A stretch of DNA of 64,000 nucleotides from Paludibacteraceae bacterium (lineage in GTDB: Bacteria > Bacteroidota > Bacteroidia > Bacteroidales > Paludibacteraceae): NCBI GenBank assembly GCA_024401565.1, contig JAKSKU010000003.1, forward strand, positions 1-64,000, in the 5' to 3' direction. Made by a program: the position numbers and the translations under genes. Positions 8,171 through 17,709 of the stretch are shown piece after piece; position 1 is the stretch's first letter, and the number at the start of each line of letters is the position of its first letter. Below the pieces are notes generated by a model. It made no database searches. It was not told the DNA's origin and was given only the letters and a program-made list of their open reading frames with translations.

Positions 8171-10732
8171 TTACTTATCAATCTTCTTAGTCCTTGGTGT
8201 TTTTGTCACCACAATAATCTCAGCTCTACGGTTCTGAGATCTTCCTAAAGAAGTTCTATTAGAGATAATTGGTTTAGTCTCACCAAATCCTCTAGCTACT
8301 ATACGACTTTCATCAATGCCCTTAGAAGTGATCACTCTCTTAACAGCCTGAGCGCGTTTAACAGACAATGCCAAATTCTTCTCGTTTGTACAGTCAGAGT
8401 CTGTATGACCCCAAATCATCACTGAAGTATTAGGATTCTTCTTCAAAGTGTTAGTCACCTTATTGATTTCAGGCAACATTCGATTTCTTACGACAGCCAT
8501 ACTTGAATCGAACAACACATTGTAAGTTGGAGCCTCAAACACCTCATACTCAATTCCATTCTCTACCACTGTGTAGTGCTTTGCCTGAGGGCGGTTAGCA
8601 GCATACTCATCTTCTGTAAGATCGTTCTCTCTGTCCGCAATCATAGATGGATCGTTAGCAGAGATCTTAGCAGTCTTGTTTACAGTCTTTGTAGCTGGTT
8701 TTACAGAATTCTTAGCAGGAGCCTTCTTTGTATCAACTGTGTTCTGCTTATTCTCTGAAACCTTTGCTGAATTATCACCCTTGACATCAGAAGCAGCCGC
8801 TTCAGCAGTCTTAGCCGTTGTATCAACAGCCACGCTATCAGCGATTGGGCAACCATTAGCATCTACCTTAGTGTCAAGTGGAGTGTCTGGACACTTATCC
8901 AGATAATCAGGAACTCCATCATTATCAGAATCCTTAGGACAACCATTAGCGTCAACAGGAGCTCCAATTGGAGTCATGTTACACTTATCTAGGTAATCAG
9001 GAACGCCATCACCATCAACATCTGAAGGACATCCAAACTCATCTACCAAACCACCTGTGTTAGGATTATGGCACTGATCCTTATAGTCGAACACACCATC
9101 ACCGTCTGAATCAAGTGGGCAACCGTTAGCGTCAACCTTCTTTCCTGACAATGAGTCGTGACACTGATCCATATAGTCAGGAACACCATCACCGTCTGAA
9201 TCCTTAGGGCAACCATGCTCATCAACCTCGATATTCTCTGGTGTGTCAGGGCACTTATCGTTAAGGTCAGAAACACCGTCACCATCAGAGTCTGAATATC
9301 TCAATCTGTTTCTTTCCTCTCTTTCCTTATCACGGATCAAGAAGTTAAGACCCATTGCAAAGTTTGCGCCACGTGTACGTGTAGGAACCATGATACCATC
9401 ACCCTTAGCATAACGCAAAGGAATCTGATCCATAGCCAAGAACCAGTTTACCGGACCGAAATTGAAATTCAAACCTAGACCCAAGTTACTGAACTCTGCA
9501 TTAGTCAAAGTATAAGAAACTGATGCGGATACAATTCTATTTGGACGGTAATTGTATGCAAGCATCATATCCTCAGCAGCTGTTCCACGCAAGAAATAAG
9601 TCTTAGACAAAGCACCTACAGACATCTTATTTCTCATGAAGCAGTACTCTAATCCGAACAATGCCTTAGCAGTAAGCATTGTGTTGAAAGATTCCGAATC
9701 GTCTATAACATACATATTATCAAGCATATCCTCGTAAGGAGCCCAGATATCCGCAGTATCACGCTGGTGGATATCATAAGAAATACCGTCATATACGAAA
9801 TCACCACTCTTTCTCAAGCTCTGCACATTATTCTTCCAGTGGATAAATCCAAGGTCAAGAATGCTTGCAGACAACTTCAAGCAATCGAAAGCCTGATATG
9901 TGATACCAAGATCCATGGCAACACCTGTTCCGCTTGATTTTGCGAAATCACTTGCGGACATATCATCATTAAACTCGACATCATCAAACTTGCCTTCCTC
10001 ATCTTTTACAATCTGCAAACCAGGAACAGCAGCTTCGATCTTACCTTCACCATCAAATCTCCACTCGTCCTTAGAGATTCTCAAATCCATATTCTTGAAA
10101 TCAGTGCGAAGAGCAGCATGTCCGTATAGATACTTAAGCTTTGCACCGACCTGGAAATTGTCGTTGAAAGAATAGCTATAGCCTAGAGCAGCCTCTGAAT
10201 AAAGATTCATTGTGGCAGAAAGTTTATTCAAACCAAATGAATAAGCATCATTCATGCCTTTTTGTTCCGACATCAAAGCCGACTTCAAGATCTCACGAGG
10301 GATATTGACATTCATATCCATCTTATTGTTTAGCGAGAAAGAGATATAAGACTTATCCTTTATTCTCATTCCAAAAGAAAGGAGCTGAATATTATAGTCA
10401 GCGTAAACACGATCTCTTGGACCCATCTTTTCAATAAGATTACGAACTTCATTCTTAGCTTCAGGATGCAAGAAAAGGACAGTTGTATTCTTACCATCTA
10501 TAGTACGTGGTACATATATATCTTCAAAAGTCAACTTACTGTTACCTGCATTTACAGAGATAAGAGACAATGCTGGCATACCAATGTACATCTTATCATT
10601 TGGCTGAAACGAAGGATTCAAGTTGTTGATCAATGGATTGTTCTCCATGAAATATAGAGTTGACGGCATTTGTGCAAATGCAGACGAAGCCGCAACCAAA
10701 ATTGTCGAAACGACAGATACAAGTTTTTTCAT
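8171..10732 (-). CDS. OmpA-family outer-membrane protein with barrel, TSP3 repeats and peptidoglycan-binding domain
   Basis: 853 residues. Signal peptide 1-20 (ends SSAFA). Residues about 25-480 resemble the DUF5723-type barrel common in Bacteroidetes. Five calcium-binding thrombospondin type-3 repeats follow (about 485-640; DSDGDGVPDY-like, each ending in a GCP motif), then a Lys/Thr-rich linker and an OmpA C-terminal domain (about 730-845) with GHTDSDCTNEKN and RIVARGFGETKPI, which in this family binds peptidoglycan. Its likely role is anchoring the outer membrane to the wall. It lies 12 bases after a lipoprotein gene and is very probably cotranscribed with it. Confidence 0.92.
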   Translation of the reverse strand: MKKLVSVVSTILVAASSAFAQMPSTLYFMENNPLINNLNPSFQPNDKMYIGMPALSLISVNAGNSKLTFEDIYVPRTIDGKNTTVLFLHPEAKNEVRNLIEKMGPRDRVYADYNIQLLSFGMRIKDKSYISFSLNNKMDMNVNIPREILKSALMSEQKGMNDAYSFGLNKLSATMNLYSEAALGYSYSFNDNFQVGAKLKYLYGHAALRTDFKNMDLRISKDEWRFDGEGKIEAAVPGLQIVKDEEGKFDDVEFNDDMSASDFAKSSGTGVAMDLGITYQAFDCLKLSASILDLGFIHWKNNVQSLRKSGDFVYDGISYDIHQRDTADIWAPYEDMLDNMYVIDDSESFNTMLTAKALFGLEYCFMRNKMSVGALSKTYFLRGTAAEDMMLAYNYRPNRIVSASVSYTLTNAEFSNLGLGLNFNFGPVNWFLAMDQIPLRYAKGDGIMVPTRTRGANFAMGLNFLIRDKEREERNRLRYSDSDGDGVSDLNDKCPDTPENIEVDEHGCPKDSDGDGVPDYMDQCHDSLSGKKVDANGCPLDSDGDGVFDYKDQCHNPNTGGLVDEFGCPSDVDGDGVPDYLDKCNMTPIGAPVDANGCPKDSDNDGVPDYLDKCPDTPLDTKVDANGCPIADSVAVDTTAKTAEAAASDVKGDNSAKVSENKQNTVDTKKAPAKNSVKPATKTVNKTAKISANDPSMIADRENDLTEDEYAANRPQAKHYTVVENGIEYEVFEAPTYNVLFDSSMAVVRNRMLPEINKVTNTLKKNPNTSVMIWGHTDSDCTNEKNLALSVKRAQAVKRVITSKGIDESRIVARGFGETKPIISNRTSLGRSQNRRAEIIVVTKTPRTKKIDK

Positions 10733-10744
10733 TGTCCCAGTCTA

Positions 10745-12409
10745 TTATTTTTCCTTGCTGTTAGAAACATTAGCTTTAACATGAGCATATGCCTTTGCTG
10801 ACAAACCGCAATCTGTAGTCAAATATACACCTTGCTCATTAACACCTCTTGGCACCTTAATCTTATATGTGAAACATACTGCCTTGATGATCTTAATATC
10901 CTCTAGCATACTGCTGTCGATTCTGATTGACGACTTAGAAGGAATGTTTTTTCCTCTACGAGAATCTACAACAGACGCAGCGTCAACCTTAATACTCTGA
11001 TTTAAAGAAGGATTATTAATCGGAATAAGTTTTACTGTTCCGTCGCTCAATGTGTCAGCAGTGCAGAAAGACGCATTCACTATACACTCAAGAGGAAGAG
11101 CATTGTCAAACTCAATAATCACAGCTGCTGTCTCAACACCGAAATCTGATTCCTGATAATCGCTTATCTCCTTATAAATATCAATGCCATCAATTGTATC
11201 CTTGATTGTCAAGTAGCTCTGGTTTCCAACCTGAAGAGGTACTCTCGCATTAATATACATATCCAAATATGTATTATCAAGCAAATAGTATGTAGAATCA
11301 GCGGAACCATTGATTCTGAACGCTGTCTTTACAAAAATAGAGTCTGGCAAATAACTGAAGATGTCCTCAAGAGAACCAAAGTCTTTGTTAAATGTTCTTG
11401 AGAATGCCTCAGCATCTGGATTTCCTGCATTTACACGAATCAAACAAGTGTCCAAAAGCTCACCAGTCTCCATATTTCTTCCGAATGTGGCAACTACAGA
11501 ATCCTTTGAAACTCCGTTTTCTGTCTTATGCTTTCCAACAAATCCCTTAACAATACAATCAATAGGCATACCAGAATTTGTTCTTCCTGAGATAGTCAAC
11601 TCTGGATTCTTGATTTTCACACCATTGTCGATATGGTCATCAAACAAATTGATATAGAAATCTGTATAATTGTTCTGAAGAATGCTTGATGTGAAGCTAC
11701 CCTCAATTCTTGTGTATGTCAAAGTTGTCTTTTCACACTGTACCTTAAGTTTAACTTCACTTCCGCTTACTGTAAGAGGCTTACCATAAGTAGGATTTAC
11801 AGACACCGTACATGTAAGATTAATGTTTGAGCTCTCTGAGAAATCAACTTCCTCACCGTCAAGCACTACAATATACTGTCCTGGACGAGGATTACTCATA
11901 AACAACTGCTTTCCAGCCAATCTCAAGTCAGACAAAAGCAAGCCGTCAACGTCGAAACCTGTTGCTTCAAGCTTAAATCTCAAAGATCCTTCCTTTACAG
12001 ATATCTTATCTATACGGCCACCGCCTTCCTCGTCCTCAAAAGTAACCTCAATAGGAATTTGGAATGGGAAGCTTGCGCTTGCAGGGATTTGTAAGCCAGA
12101 GACAAAACCTCCTAGCATTAAATCCTCCTCATAGCTTGACTCATCAAGAGTGATATCAATAGGCTTAATCTCAATTGTCTGTAGGGTATCGAAAACAAAG
12201 TAAAGTTTTCCGTCTTCACCCTCCTCGATATAATCCGTCTTATACTCACTCAACAAATCCTTCAATTGGATAGATGAATGAGCAATTGGTAGATATTCAT
12301 TCACTCCGATTCTAAAGTCATTGGAGATGTTGTCCAAATCATACGAATCGTCCGTACAGCCAGAAAAAACGGCTGACATTAAGGCCAATCCAAATAAATG
12401 CTTCTTCAT
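10745..12409 (-). CDS. Large lipoprotein of unknown function
   Basis: 554 residues with a clear lipobox (VFSGC, Cys18) and an acidic stretch after it (TDDSYDLDN), as in surface-exposed Bacteroidetes lipoproteins. The rest is rich in beta-strand-like sequence and repeated 'IEFDNALPLE' and 'LTISG' style segments, suggesting stacked beta-sandwich domains; I recognise no family. It is the first gene of a two-gene operon with the OmpA protein, so an envelope role is likely. A well-formed promoter lies upstream at 12434-12464. Confidence 0.85.
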   Translation of the reverse strand: MKKHLFGLALMSAVFSGCTDDSYDLDNISNDFRIGVNEYLPIAHSSIQLKDLLSEYKTDYIEEGEDGKLYFVFDTLQTIEIKPIDITLDESSYEEDLMLGGFVSGLQIPASASFPFQIPIEVTFEDEEGGGRIDKISVKEGSLRFKLEATGFDVDGLLLSDLRLAGKQLFMSNPRPGQYIVVLDGEEVDFSESSNINLTCTVSVNPTYGKPLTVSGSEVKLKVQCEKTTLTYTRIEGSFTSSILQNNYTDFYINLFDDHIDNGVKIKNPELTISGRTNSGMPIDCIVKGFVGKHKTENGVSKDSVVATFGRNMETGELLDTCLIRVNAGNPDAEAFSRTFNKDFGSLEDIFSYLPDSIFVKTAFRINGSADSTYYLLDNTYLDMYINARVPLQVGNQSYLTIKDTIDGIDIYKEISDYQESDFGVETAAVIIEFDNALPLECIVNASFCTADTLSDGTVKLIPINNPSLNQSIKVDAASVVDSRRGKNIPSKSSIRIDSSMLEDIKIIKAVCFTYKIKVPRGVNEQGVYLTTDCGLSAKAYAHVKANVSNSKEK

Positions 12410-12433
12410 TATATTACGATCATTTTTTTATCA

Positions 12434-12464
12434 CAAAACTATTTTTCCAACAAAAGTACTCAAA
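12434..12464 (-). promoter_or_regulatory. Promoter of the lipoprotein/OmpA operon
   Basis: On the minus strand: TTTG at 12464-12461, 19 bases, TAGTTTTG at 12441-12434, an exact fit to the Bacteroidetes consensus, about 25 bases before the ATG. Confidence 0.75.
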
Positions 12465-12602
12465 TAAATTCTAAAAACAATACTTTGCAACATAGTTTGT
12501 TAATTTTTATACAAACAATCCATGCTACATATCATTTTTCAGCAAATAAAAGGGAACGTATTACAAAATGTAACACATCCCCCATTATATCTATCAAAAA
12601 AA

Positions 12603-13859
12603 CTATTGCTTTCCGTACTTCTTATCGTGAAGACGCTTAAACACGTACTGTCCGCTCTCTGTTAGAATCTCTGGATCCATTGGAGAGATCTTTCCTGTGT
12701 TCCATTTCAAGGCTCCACAGACACCACCTTCAGCACTGAAACTCCAGTTACACCAGCTGACAACCTGCTCACCTGCATTGTCTCCATCAAGGATATCCAA
12801 CCATTTGTCTGAAAGATCAGCACGGAAATCATGCCATCCGCTTGCCTCGGTTGTACCCCACTCTGTAACGAATATAGGAAGTTCTCCTAACACTCCCTTA
12901 ATCTTTGTAAAGAAATCTTCAGGGCGTACTGTTGGAGGAAGATTGCCATCCTTATCAAACTGCTTTCCATCGTTGTGGCTTGCAGAATAGAAATGGAATG
13001 TATACATCACATTTTCATAAGGTTTACCATCCTTGTCTGCAACCTCTTTTCCGATTACATGCTCAGGACATGAGCTCCACCAAGGTGTACCGCAAACAAC
13101 TATAGCATTGTCATTTGCACGGATGATTCCAAGCATCTCTTCGCAATAAGGCTTGATTTCTGTTTCCCATTCTACACCGTGATCATCAATCATATTTGGC
13201 TCGTTACATACCTCATAAATAATATGTTTCAAATTCTTGTAACGACGTGAACAATATGTGAAGAAGTCGCCTGCCAAATCTCTTCCGTTCGACGGATGGC
13301 AACGATACTGTGGAGCGTTTGGATCTCCGGGTCTGTGAACGTGCCAGTCGATAAGCAAATAAATACCGTTGTCAGCAGTCCATTTTACTACCTTCTCAAG
13401 CAAATCGTTTCTGAACTGTGGATTGTATGCCAATCCTCCCTCTTCGTCTACATACAAAGCATAACGGAACACGTTACAGTTCCACTCGTTTCTCAAAGCC
13501 TTGATGTTGTCTTTTGTTACGTTTGCGACACCGGCCCACTGCAATCCGTGAGTACTCATACCACGAAGCTGTATAGGGTTTCCTTTCTCATCGCACATGC
13601 AACGAAATCCCTTTGAGTTTTTACCAACCTTTAGTTTTCCCCATTTTGCTACTGGTGATCCAGCTGGATAATCAAAAGCTGGTAGAGCTTCGACATTGCT
13701 ACTGATTGAATCAATGTAGCCTCTCTGAACCTCTGTTGTTTTTTCTGACTCCGCACCTTCAGCATTCGCCTTGTCAGTATTTGACTCTCCTGGTTTATTG
13801 TTTGCGCAACCAAACAAAGCCATAGAGAGAAGCATTCCGAAGAATAGTTTTTTTGCCAT
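12603..13859 (-). CDS. GH5 endoglucanase-like lipoprotein
   Basis: 418 residues. Lipobox LFGC (Cys18) predicts membrane anchoring. A Ser/Glu-rich linker precedes one GH5 domain (about 65-410) with LRGMSTHGLQW, acid/base E220 in VCNEP and nucleophile E333 in VTEWG, typical of GH5 cellulases near subfamily 2. There is no CBM and no T9SS tail. It shares TAATG with the upstream GH5 gene (stop and start overlap by one base), so the two are translationally coupled. A plausible job is cutting oligosaccharides at the cell envelope, downstream of the large secreted GH5 enzymes. Confidence 0.93.
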   Translation of the reverse strand: MAKKLFFGMLLSMALFGCANNKPGESNTDKANAEGAESEKTTEVQRGYIDSISSNVEALPAFDYPAGSPVAKWGKLKVGKNSKGFRCMCDEKGNPIQLRGMSTHGLQWAGVANVTKDNIKALRNEWNCNVFRYALYVDEEGGLAYNPQFRNDLLEKVVKWTADNGIYLLIDWHVHRPGDPNAPQYRCHPSNGRDLAGDFFTYCSRRYKNLKHIIYEVCNEPNMIDDHGVEWETEIKPYCEEMLGIIRANDNAIVVCGTPWWSSCPEHVIGKEVADKDGKPYENVMYTFHFYSASHNDGKQFDKDGNLPPTVRPEDFFTKIKGVLGELPIFVTEWGTTEASGWHDFRADLSDKWLDILDGDNAGEQVVSWCNWSFSAEGGVCGALKWNTGKISPMDPEILTESGQYVFKRLHDKKYGKQ

Positions 13860-15028
13860 TATTTTATTTTATTTGTTTCGTTTTTAAGATGCTCGTACAC
13901 ATATTTTCCACTTTCTGTCAATATGTCCGGATCGAGCGGAGAAATCTTTCCCGTATTCCATTTCAACGCGCCACACACACCGCCTTCCGCGCTGAAACTC
14001 CAATTGCACCAGCTTACCAACTGATCTCCGGCATTGTTGCCATCAAAAATATCAAGCCACATGTCTGACAAATCCGGACGGAAATTTGTCCAGCCGCTTG
14101 CATCAGTCGTGCCCCACTCTGTCACGAATATCGGTAGTGATTCCAATATCGCTGGCACTTTGTTGTCCACGTCTCCTTCCTGGAAACGTTTCATAAAATT
14201 CACCCCGTGGAATGTGGTAGGAGTGTCAATGTCTCTTCCATCGTTATGGCTCGCCGCATAAACGTGGAATGTGTACATCACATTCTCATACGGAGCACCC
14301 GTCTCGTCAGTCACCTCATGTCCGATCACCTCCTGGGTGTCCTGACTCCAAGATGGTGTGCCACACAATGCCACAACATCCTTGTCGTATTTTCTGACAA
14401 TACGGAGCATATCTTCACAATAGTTCTTGATCACACCTACCCACGGAATTCTTTCTCCGTTGTCGATGTTAGGCTCATTGCAAAGTTCATAAAGTATATG
14501 TTTCTGATTTTGGAAACGTCTTGCGCAATAAGTGAAGAAATCACCAGCCAAATCCATGCCGTTCTTTGGATGGCAACGGTATTCTGGGGCTTGAGGGTTC
14601 GCAGGAGTAAGCACATGCCAGTCTATCACAAGATACATGCCGCACTCGGCTGTCCATCTGACAACGTTCTCCAACATTGTCTCACGGAATGTAGGATTAT
14701 ACGCGTATCCTCCCTCATAATCTACATACAAAGCAAGACGGAAAACACTGCATCCCCACTCTTCCTGCAATGCCTTGATGTTGCATTCAGTGACATTGGC
14801 CACACCAGCCCACTGCAATCCATGTGTAGAAAAACCCTTTAGCTGAACTGGCTCTCCCGTCTCACTGCAAAGGCAACGCACGCCTCTTGCATTCTTGGCA
14901 ACTTTTAATTTGCCCCATTTGCCGACGGGGGTGTTTGCTGGATAGTTGTAAGCCGACAAGACATCTACATTGATGCTCGCGTCATCAATGAATCCGATTT
15001 TAACGATATCTTGTTCAAATTTAGTCAC
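13859..15028 (-). CDS. GH5 endoglucanase-like protein without a signal peptide
   Basis: 389 residues, close paralogue of the next gene (LKGFSTHGLQW; acid/base E185 in LCNEP; nucleophile E304 in VTEWG). The start is GTG at 15028: an in-frame TAA sits directly before it, AGGAAG lies just upstream, and no ATG precedes the conserved KWGKLKV segment. The protein therefore begins with MTKFEQDIVK and has no signal peptide or lipobox, unlike its partner. It may act in the cytoplasm on imported oligosaccharides or may have lost its export signal. Confidence 0.88.
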   Translation of the reverse strand: MTKFEQDIVKIGFIDDASINVDVLSAYNYPANTPVGKWGKLKVAKNARGVRCLCSETGEPVQLKGFSTHGLQWAGVANVTECNIKALQEEWGCSVFRLALYVDYEGGYAYNPTFRETMLENVVRWTAECGMYLVIDWHVLTPANPQAPEYRCHPKNGMDLAGDFFTYCARRFQNQKHILYELCNEPNIDNGERIPWVGVIKNYCEDMLRIVRKYDKDVVALCGTPSWSQDTQEVIGHEVTDETGAPYENVMYTFHVYAASHNDGRDIDTPTTFHGVNFMKRFQEGDVDNKVPAILESLPIFVTEWGTTDASGWTNFRPDLSDMWLDIFDGNNAGDQLVSWCNWSFSAEGGVCGALKWNTGKISPLDPDILTESGKYVYEHLKNETNKIK

Positions 15029-15122
15029 TTACTTCCTTTTTTATCCGTTCTAAAATAATATATGCCTTGTATTTTTTAGTGCAAAAAGCACATACTAATC
15101 GGCAAATAATACAATTTCGAGA

Positions 15123-15130
15123 CAAAATTA
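15123..15130 (-). promoter_or_regulatory. -7 box for the GH5 gene pair
   Basis: TAATTTTG on the minus strand, an exact TAnnTTTG, about 95 bases before the GTG start. The -33 element is not clear. Confidence 0.5.
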
Positions 15131-15252
15131 TAAATTTTTAAGTTAACAATTCACATTTATTAAGCGTAATTCCTAAAAAAAGGTTAAAAAAAATATGAAA
15201 CGCAATTGTCTCCCCCGGCTATCTACCATTAAATTTTCAACTATTATATATA

Positions 15253-15287
15253 AAAAAAGAGAGGCTGCCTTATCACAAGGTTGCCTC
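15253..15287 (-). terminator. Terminator of the barrel-like protein gene
   Basis: Interrupted stem GAGGC-CCTT/AAGG-GCCTC at 15261-15287 followed on the minus strand by a run of seven U. Confidence 0.75.
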
Positions 15288-15418
15288 GCCATTAGTAAAT
15301 CACTTATCAAAAATATAGCTTGTTTTGTAAAAGCCTCTATTTTATGAAATAGTATGAAAATATTTAAATCCAATACAAAGATATAATTCTTTTCATATAT
15401 TGCTATTCATTGCAAAGA

Positions 15419-16522
15419 TTAGTTATCAACATTACCCAAATTCACCTTCAAAACTACCCTCTGATAGCAAGACATACCCTCTTTTGTGGCATGAAAATCA
15501 AGAGTGGCCCCGAAATTGATGTATTCATTGCATACAATTGGAGAATATACAGATGTCAATGAATAAAATTTCGACTGGTAGTGCGGATCTCCCATGTTCA
15601 GCAACGAGCCATACATCGGATAAAGTGGGAACTGCCCATCACCTGCATATAATGTCTCTTTGATTCCTATTTTCTTCCACAACAAACCAAATTCAGCAAG
15701 CACTCCACCGTCGACTTCCCAATCTCCTATTGCTCGGCATCGGTCGAAACTAACAGCATATCCAGCCTTAAGATACAACTGGTCGAAAGCTGTGTGTTTG
15801 GCAAAATCAGCACCGACATACGGATATAAGAACATATCGTCGTTTACGCCCTCTCCTTCTGGAGCAGGGTTTCGTTTTGCAAGATGGTTAAGCTGGGCAT
15901 TTCCGCCAAAGAAAAATGGATTATTAAACCATTTCTCAAAATTATAATTCACATTGAATGCCTCTCTCTGCTCAGCACTCTGCAAACTTCTCCAGTCAAG
16001 TGTCAACTCGTGAAAAGCACTTCTCTTCTCACACTGAAGAAGGATTCCTCTGATATTTGGATTATAATAGTCCATTGAATCGCTCCATAAGATAGCAGGA
16101 AGTTGACGTTGCTGCATATCATCCATAGTCGATCTGCCATAAGAGCCATTCAAAGACATTAGTCGACGGGGTATCATTCCAAAGCATACTGTCCATTTTC
16201 TATAAGTGGAATCTTTTTGCGCCGTATGCTTGAATGAATAATATGCGGTAGGGATAAACTTATTATCCTTATAACCGATTCCTATAGGCTGAATATAGTG
16301 AGTCCCAGCCACAAGTTTATGCTCTCCCATAATCTGGACTCCTACAGTAGGGGAAAGACGCGTGAAGAAGATAGTCTGCTGGGGAGCGTATGTTTGGTCG
16401 CCCTCACGATTATCAAAAACTGTCTGATTGTCTACACCCCAAAGAAACTTATAATTTTGTGCAAAGGAGACGTTGGCATAAAAAGCCAAAAGCAATAAAG
16501 AGATATATTTTAACAGTCTCAT
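15419..16522 (-). CDS. Outer-membrane beta-barrel-like protein of unknown function
   Basis: 367 residues with a signal peptide of about 21 (ends YANVSFAQ). The mature part is rich in aromatic residues and alternating hydrophobic strands (AYYSFKHTAQ, RKWTVCFGMIPRR, FGATLDFHA) and ends in strand-like VVLKVNLG, consistent with a beta-barrel. I recognise no named family. It stands alone with its own -7 box (16543-16550) and terminator, next to the GH5 genes, so a link to polysaccharide use is possible but unproven. Confidence 0.8.
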   Translation of the reverse strand: MRLLKYISLLLLAFYANVSFAQNYKFLWGVDNQTVFDNREGDQTYAPQQTIFFTRLSPTVGVQIMGEHKLVAGTHYIQPIGIGYKDNKFIPTAYYSFKHTAQKDSTYRKWTVCFGMIPRRLMSLNGSYGRSTMDDMQQRQLPAILWSDSMDYYNPNIRGILLQCEKRSAFHELTLDWRSLQSAEQREAFNVNYNFEKWFNNPFFFGGNAQLNHLAKRNPAPEGEGVNDDMFLYPYVGADFAKHTAFDQLYLKAGYAVSFDRCRAIGDWEVDGGVLAEFGLLWKKIGIKETLYAGDGQFPLYPMYGSLLNMGDPHYQSKFYSLTSVYSPIVCNEYINFGATLDFHATKEGMSCYQRVVLKVNLGNVDN

Positions 16523-16542
16523 CGTTATTTTTTATTTGTCCA

Positions 16543-16550
16543 CAAAAATA
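16543..16550 (-). promoter_or_regulatory. -7 box for the barrel-like protein gene
   Basis: TATTTTTG on the minus strand, about 20 bases before the ATG at 16522; no clear -33 box. Confidence 0.5.
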
Positions 16551-16661
16551 GTTTTTATCATCATACCAGACGCTAATTAACTAAAAAAAAGGCAAGAAAT
16601 AGGGATTTTTAAGGAAATTTTAAATAAATATTAAAGAATGTTAAAAATTCTTCGATTTTTG

Positions 16662-16692
16662 TTTGCTACGTATGAAAAAAGGTGTACATTTG
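16662..16692 (+). promoter_or_regulatory. Promoter of small-RNA-like element B
   Basis: TTTG (16662-16665), 19 bases, TACATTTG (16685-16692): an exact consensus Bacteroidetes promoter, with no protein gene downstream on this strand. Confidence 0.75.
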
Positions 16693-16697
16693 TATCA

Positions 16698-16782
16698 GAA
16701 AAACAAAACAGGTAGATTTTTTCATAATTAAGGTTTAGGTTAAATTAGAACGGAGGGGGCTGCGAAGTTCCCTCCTTTTAAT
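16698..16782 (+). ncRNA. Small-RNA-like element B
   Basis: Same layout as element A: promoter, a core containing TTTTTTCATAATTAAGG and TTTAGGTT, then a 10-bp hairpin at 16752-16775 (GGAGGGGGCT, loop GCGA, AGTTCCCTCC, two G-U pairs) with a GNRA loop, followed by TTTTAATTTT. Just downstream TTAATTTTAGACATC occurs twice in tandem (16778-16807). The rest up to 16904 shows no gene. Confidence 0.55.
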
Positions 16783-16904
16783 TTTAGACATCTTAATTTT
16801 AGACATCGCCAAATTTGGTGAAAAAAAAATAAAGGAGGATATATAAATTGATATACATATTAGGTTGTCTCCTAAGTCTGAATAATATTATTGTCCGTAT
16901 TATT

Positions 16905-17660
16905 TCAAGAGAGAGTTTTAATTATCATATCATATGCCTCTATAATCTTCGTCATCTTTTCCTCACACTCTTTTATACGATTGGCATTCTTTGGAAGGTC
17001 TGGATGATACTGCAACGCAAGAGCATGGTATGCTTTTTTGATCTCCTTAACTGATGCAGAATCATCCAATCCTAAAATAGCATAATATGGATTGAGGTCG
17101 ACGTTGCTATTTTCTCCCGTCGACGACGATGATTCATTATCTCCCCATTCCGACTCCTCAAATTCTGTGCGAAGAGCAGAATAGCGATTTATATAGAATG
17201 ACATCAAAGCCTGAGAGAATCTAAATTCACCCATAAGCTTAATCAAGAAATTCCATTCGTCAAGATGAATTCCGTCTTGGACGATTGCAAGCTTAAAAAG
17301 AAAATTCACCATTTTACGTCTTTCTGAAACTTCTTTAAGCCTCCATTTTTTATATACACTGTTCAAATGAGGTTCAATACTGTAACTGCTGGGACTGACA
17401 ACATGCAGGATAGTATCCGCGTCGAAAAATTCCTTTAAGAACTCTTTTTGTTCTTCTTTACCTTCAGGATTCAACATACACAACTGATAAATCAAAGGCT
17501 TTGTGATATCTATCTCATTTCGCAGAAGTCGTCTTTCGGGTTCTTTATACTTCTTTCTTTTAGCTTCTGCCTCCTTTTCTTCTTTTCTTATTCTAATTTC
17601 ATCATCTTTTTCTTTTATTAGGGATTTTATTTGATCTTCACTCGTATTCCACTTTGTCAT
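16905..17660 (-). CDS. Cytosolic DjlA-like J-domain protein
   Basis: 251 residues. The N-terminus is highly charged and likely coiled-coil (about 10-45, Lys/Glu rich). The middle has a TerB/DjlA-like segment (FKLAIVQDGIHLDEW). The C-terminal J domain (about 190-251) has the HPD motif in LQYHPDLPK, needed to stimulate Hsp70 (DnaK). The order TerB-like then C-terminal J resembles DjlA, but there is no membrane segment. It is paralogous to the gene at 19339; their J-domain DNA is strongly alike. It lies 49 bases downstream of the ATPase gene and may be cotranscribed with it. Confidence 0.85.
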   Translation of the reverse strand: MTKWNTSEDQIKSLIKEKDDEIRIRKEEKEAEAKRKKYKEPERRLLRNEIDITKPLIYQLCMLNPEGKEEQKEFLKEFFDADTILHVVSPSSYSIEPHLNSVYKKWRLKEVSERRKMVNFLFKLAIVQDGIHLDEWNFLIKLMGEFRFSQALMSFYINRYSALRTEFEESEWGDNESSSSTGENSNVDLNPYYAILGLDDSASVKEIKKAYHALALQYHPDLPKNANRIKECEEKMTKIIEAYDMIIKTLS

Positions 17661-17709
17661 GTAATGACGATTGGCATTTATAAACTATCTTAGTAAATTC
17701 ACGTTAGAG

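Noticed and set aside
14207..14842. Long plus-strand frame of 211 codons
   Set aside because: It lies antisense inside the GH5 gene 13859-15028, whose catalytic motifs are intact; composition shows no domain.
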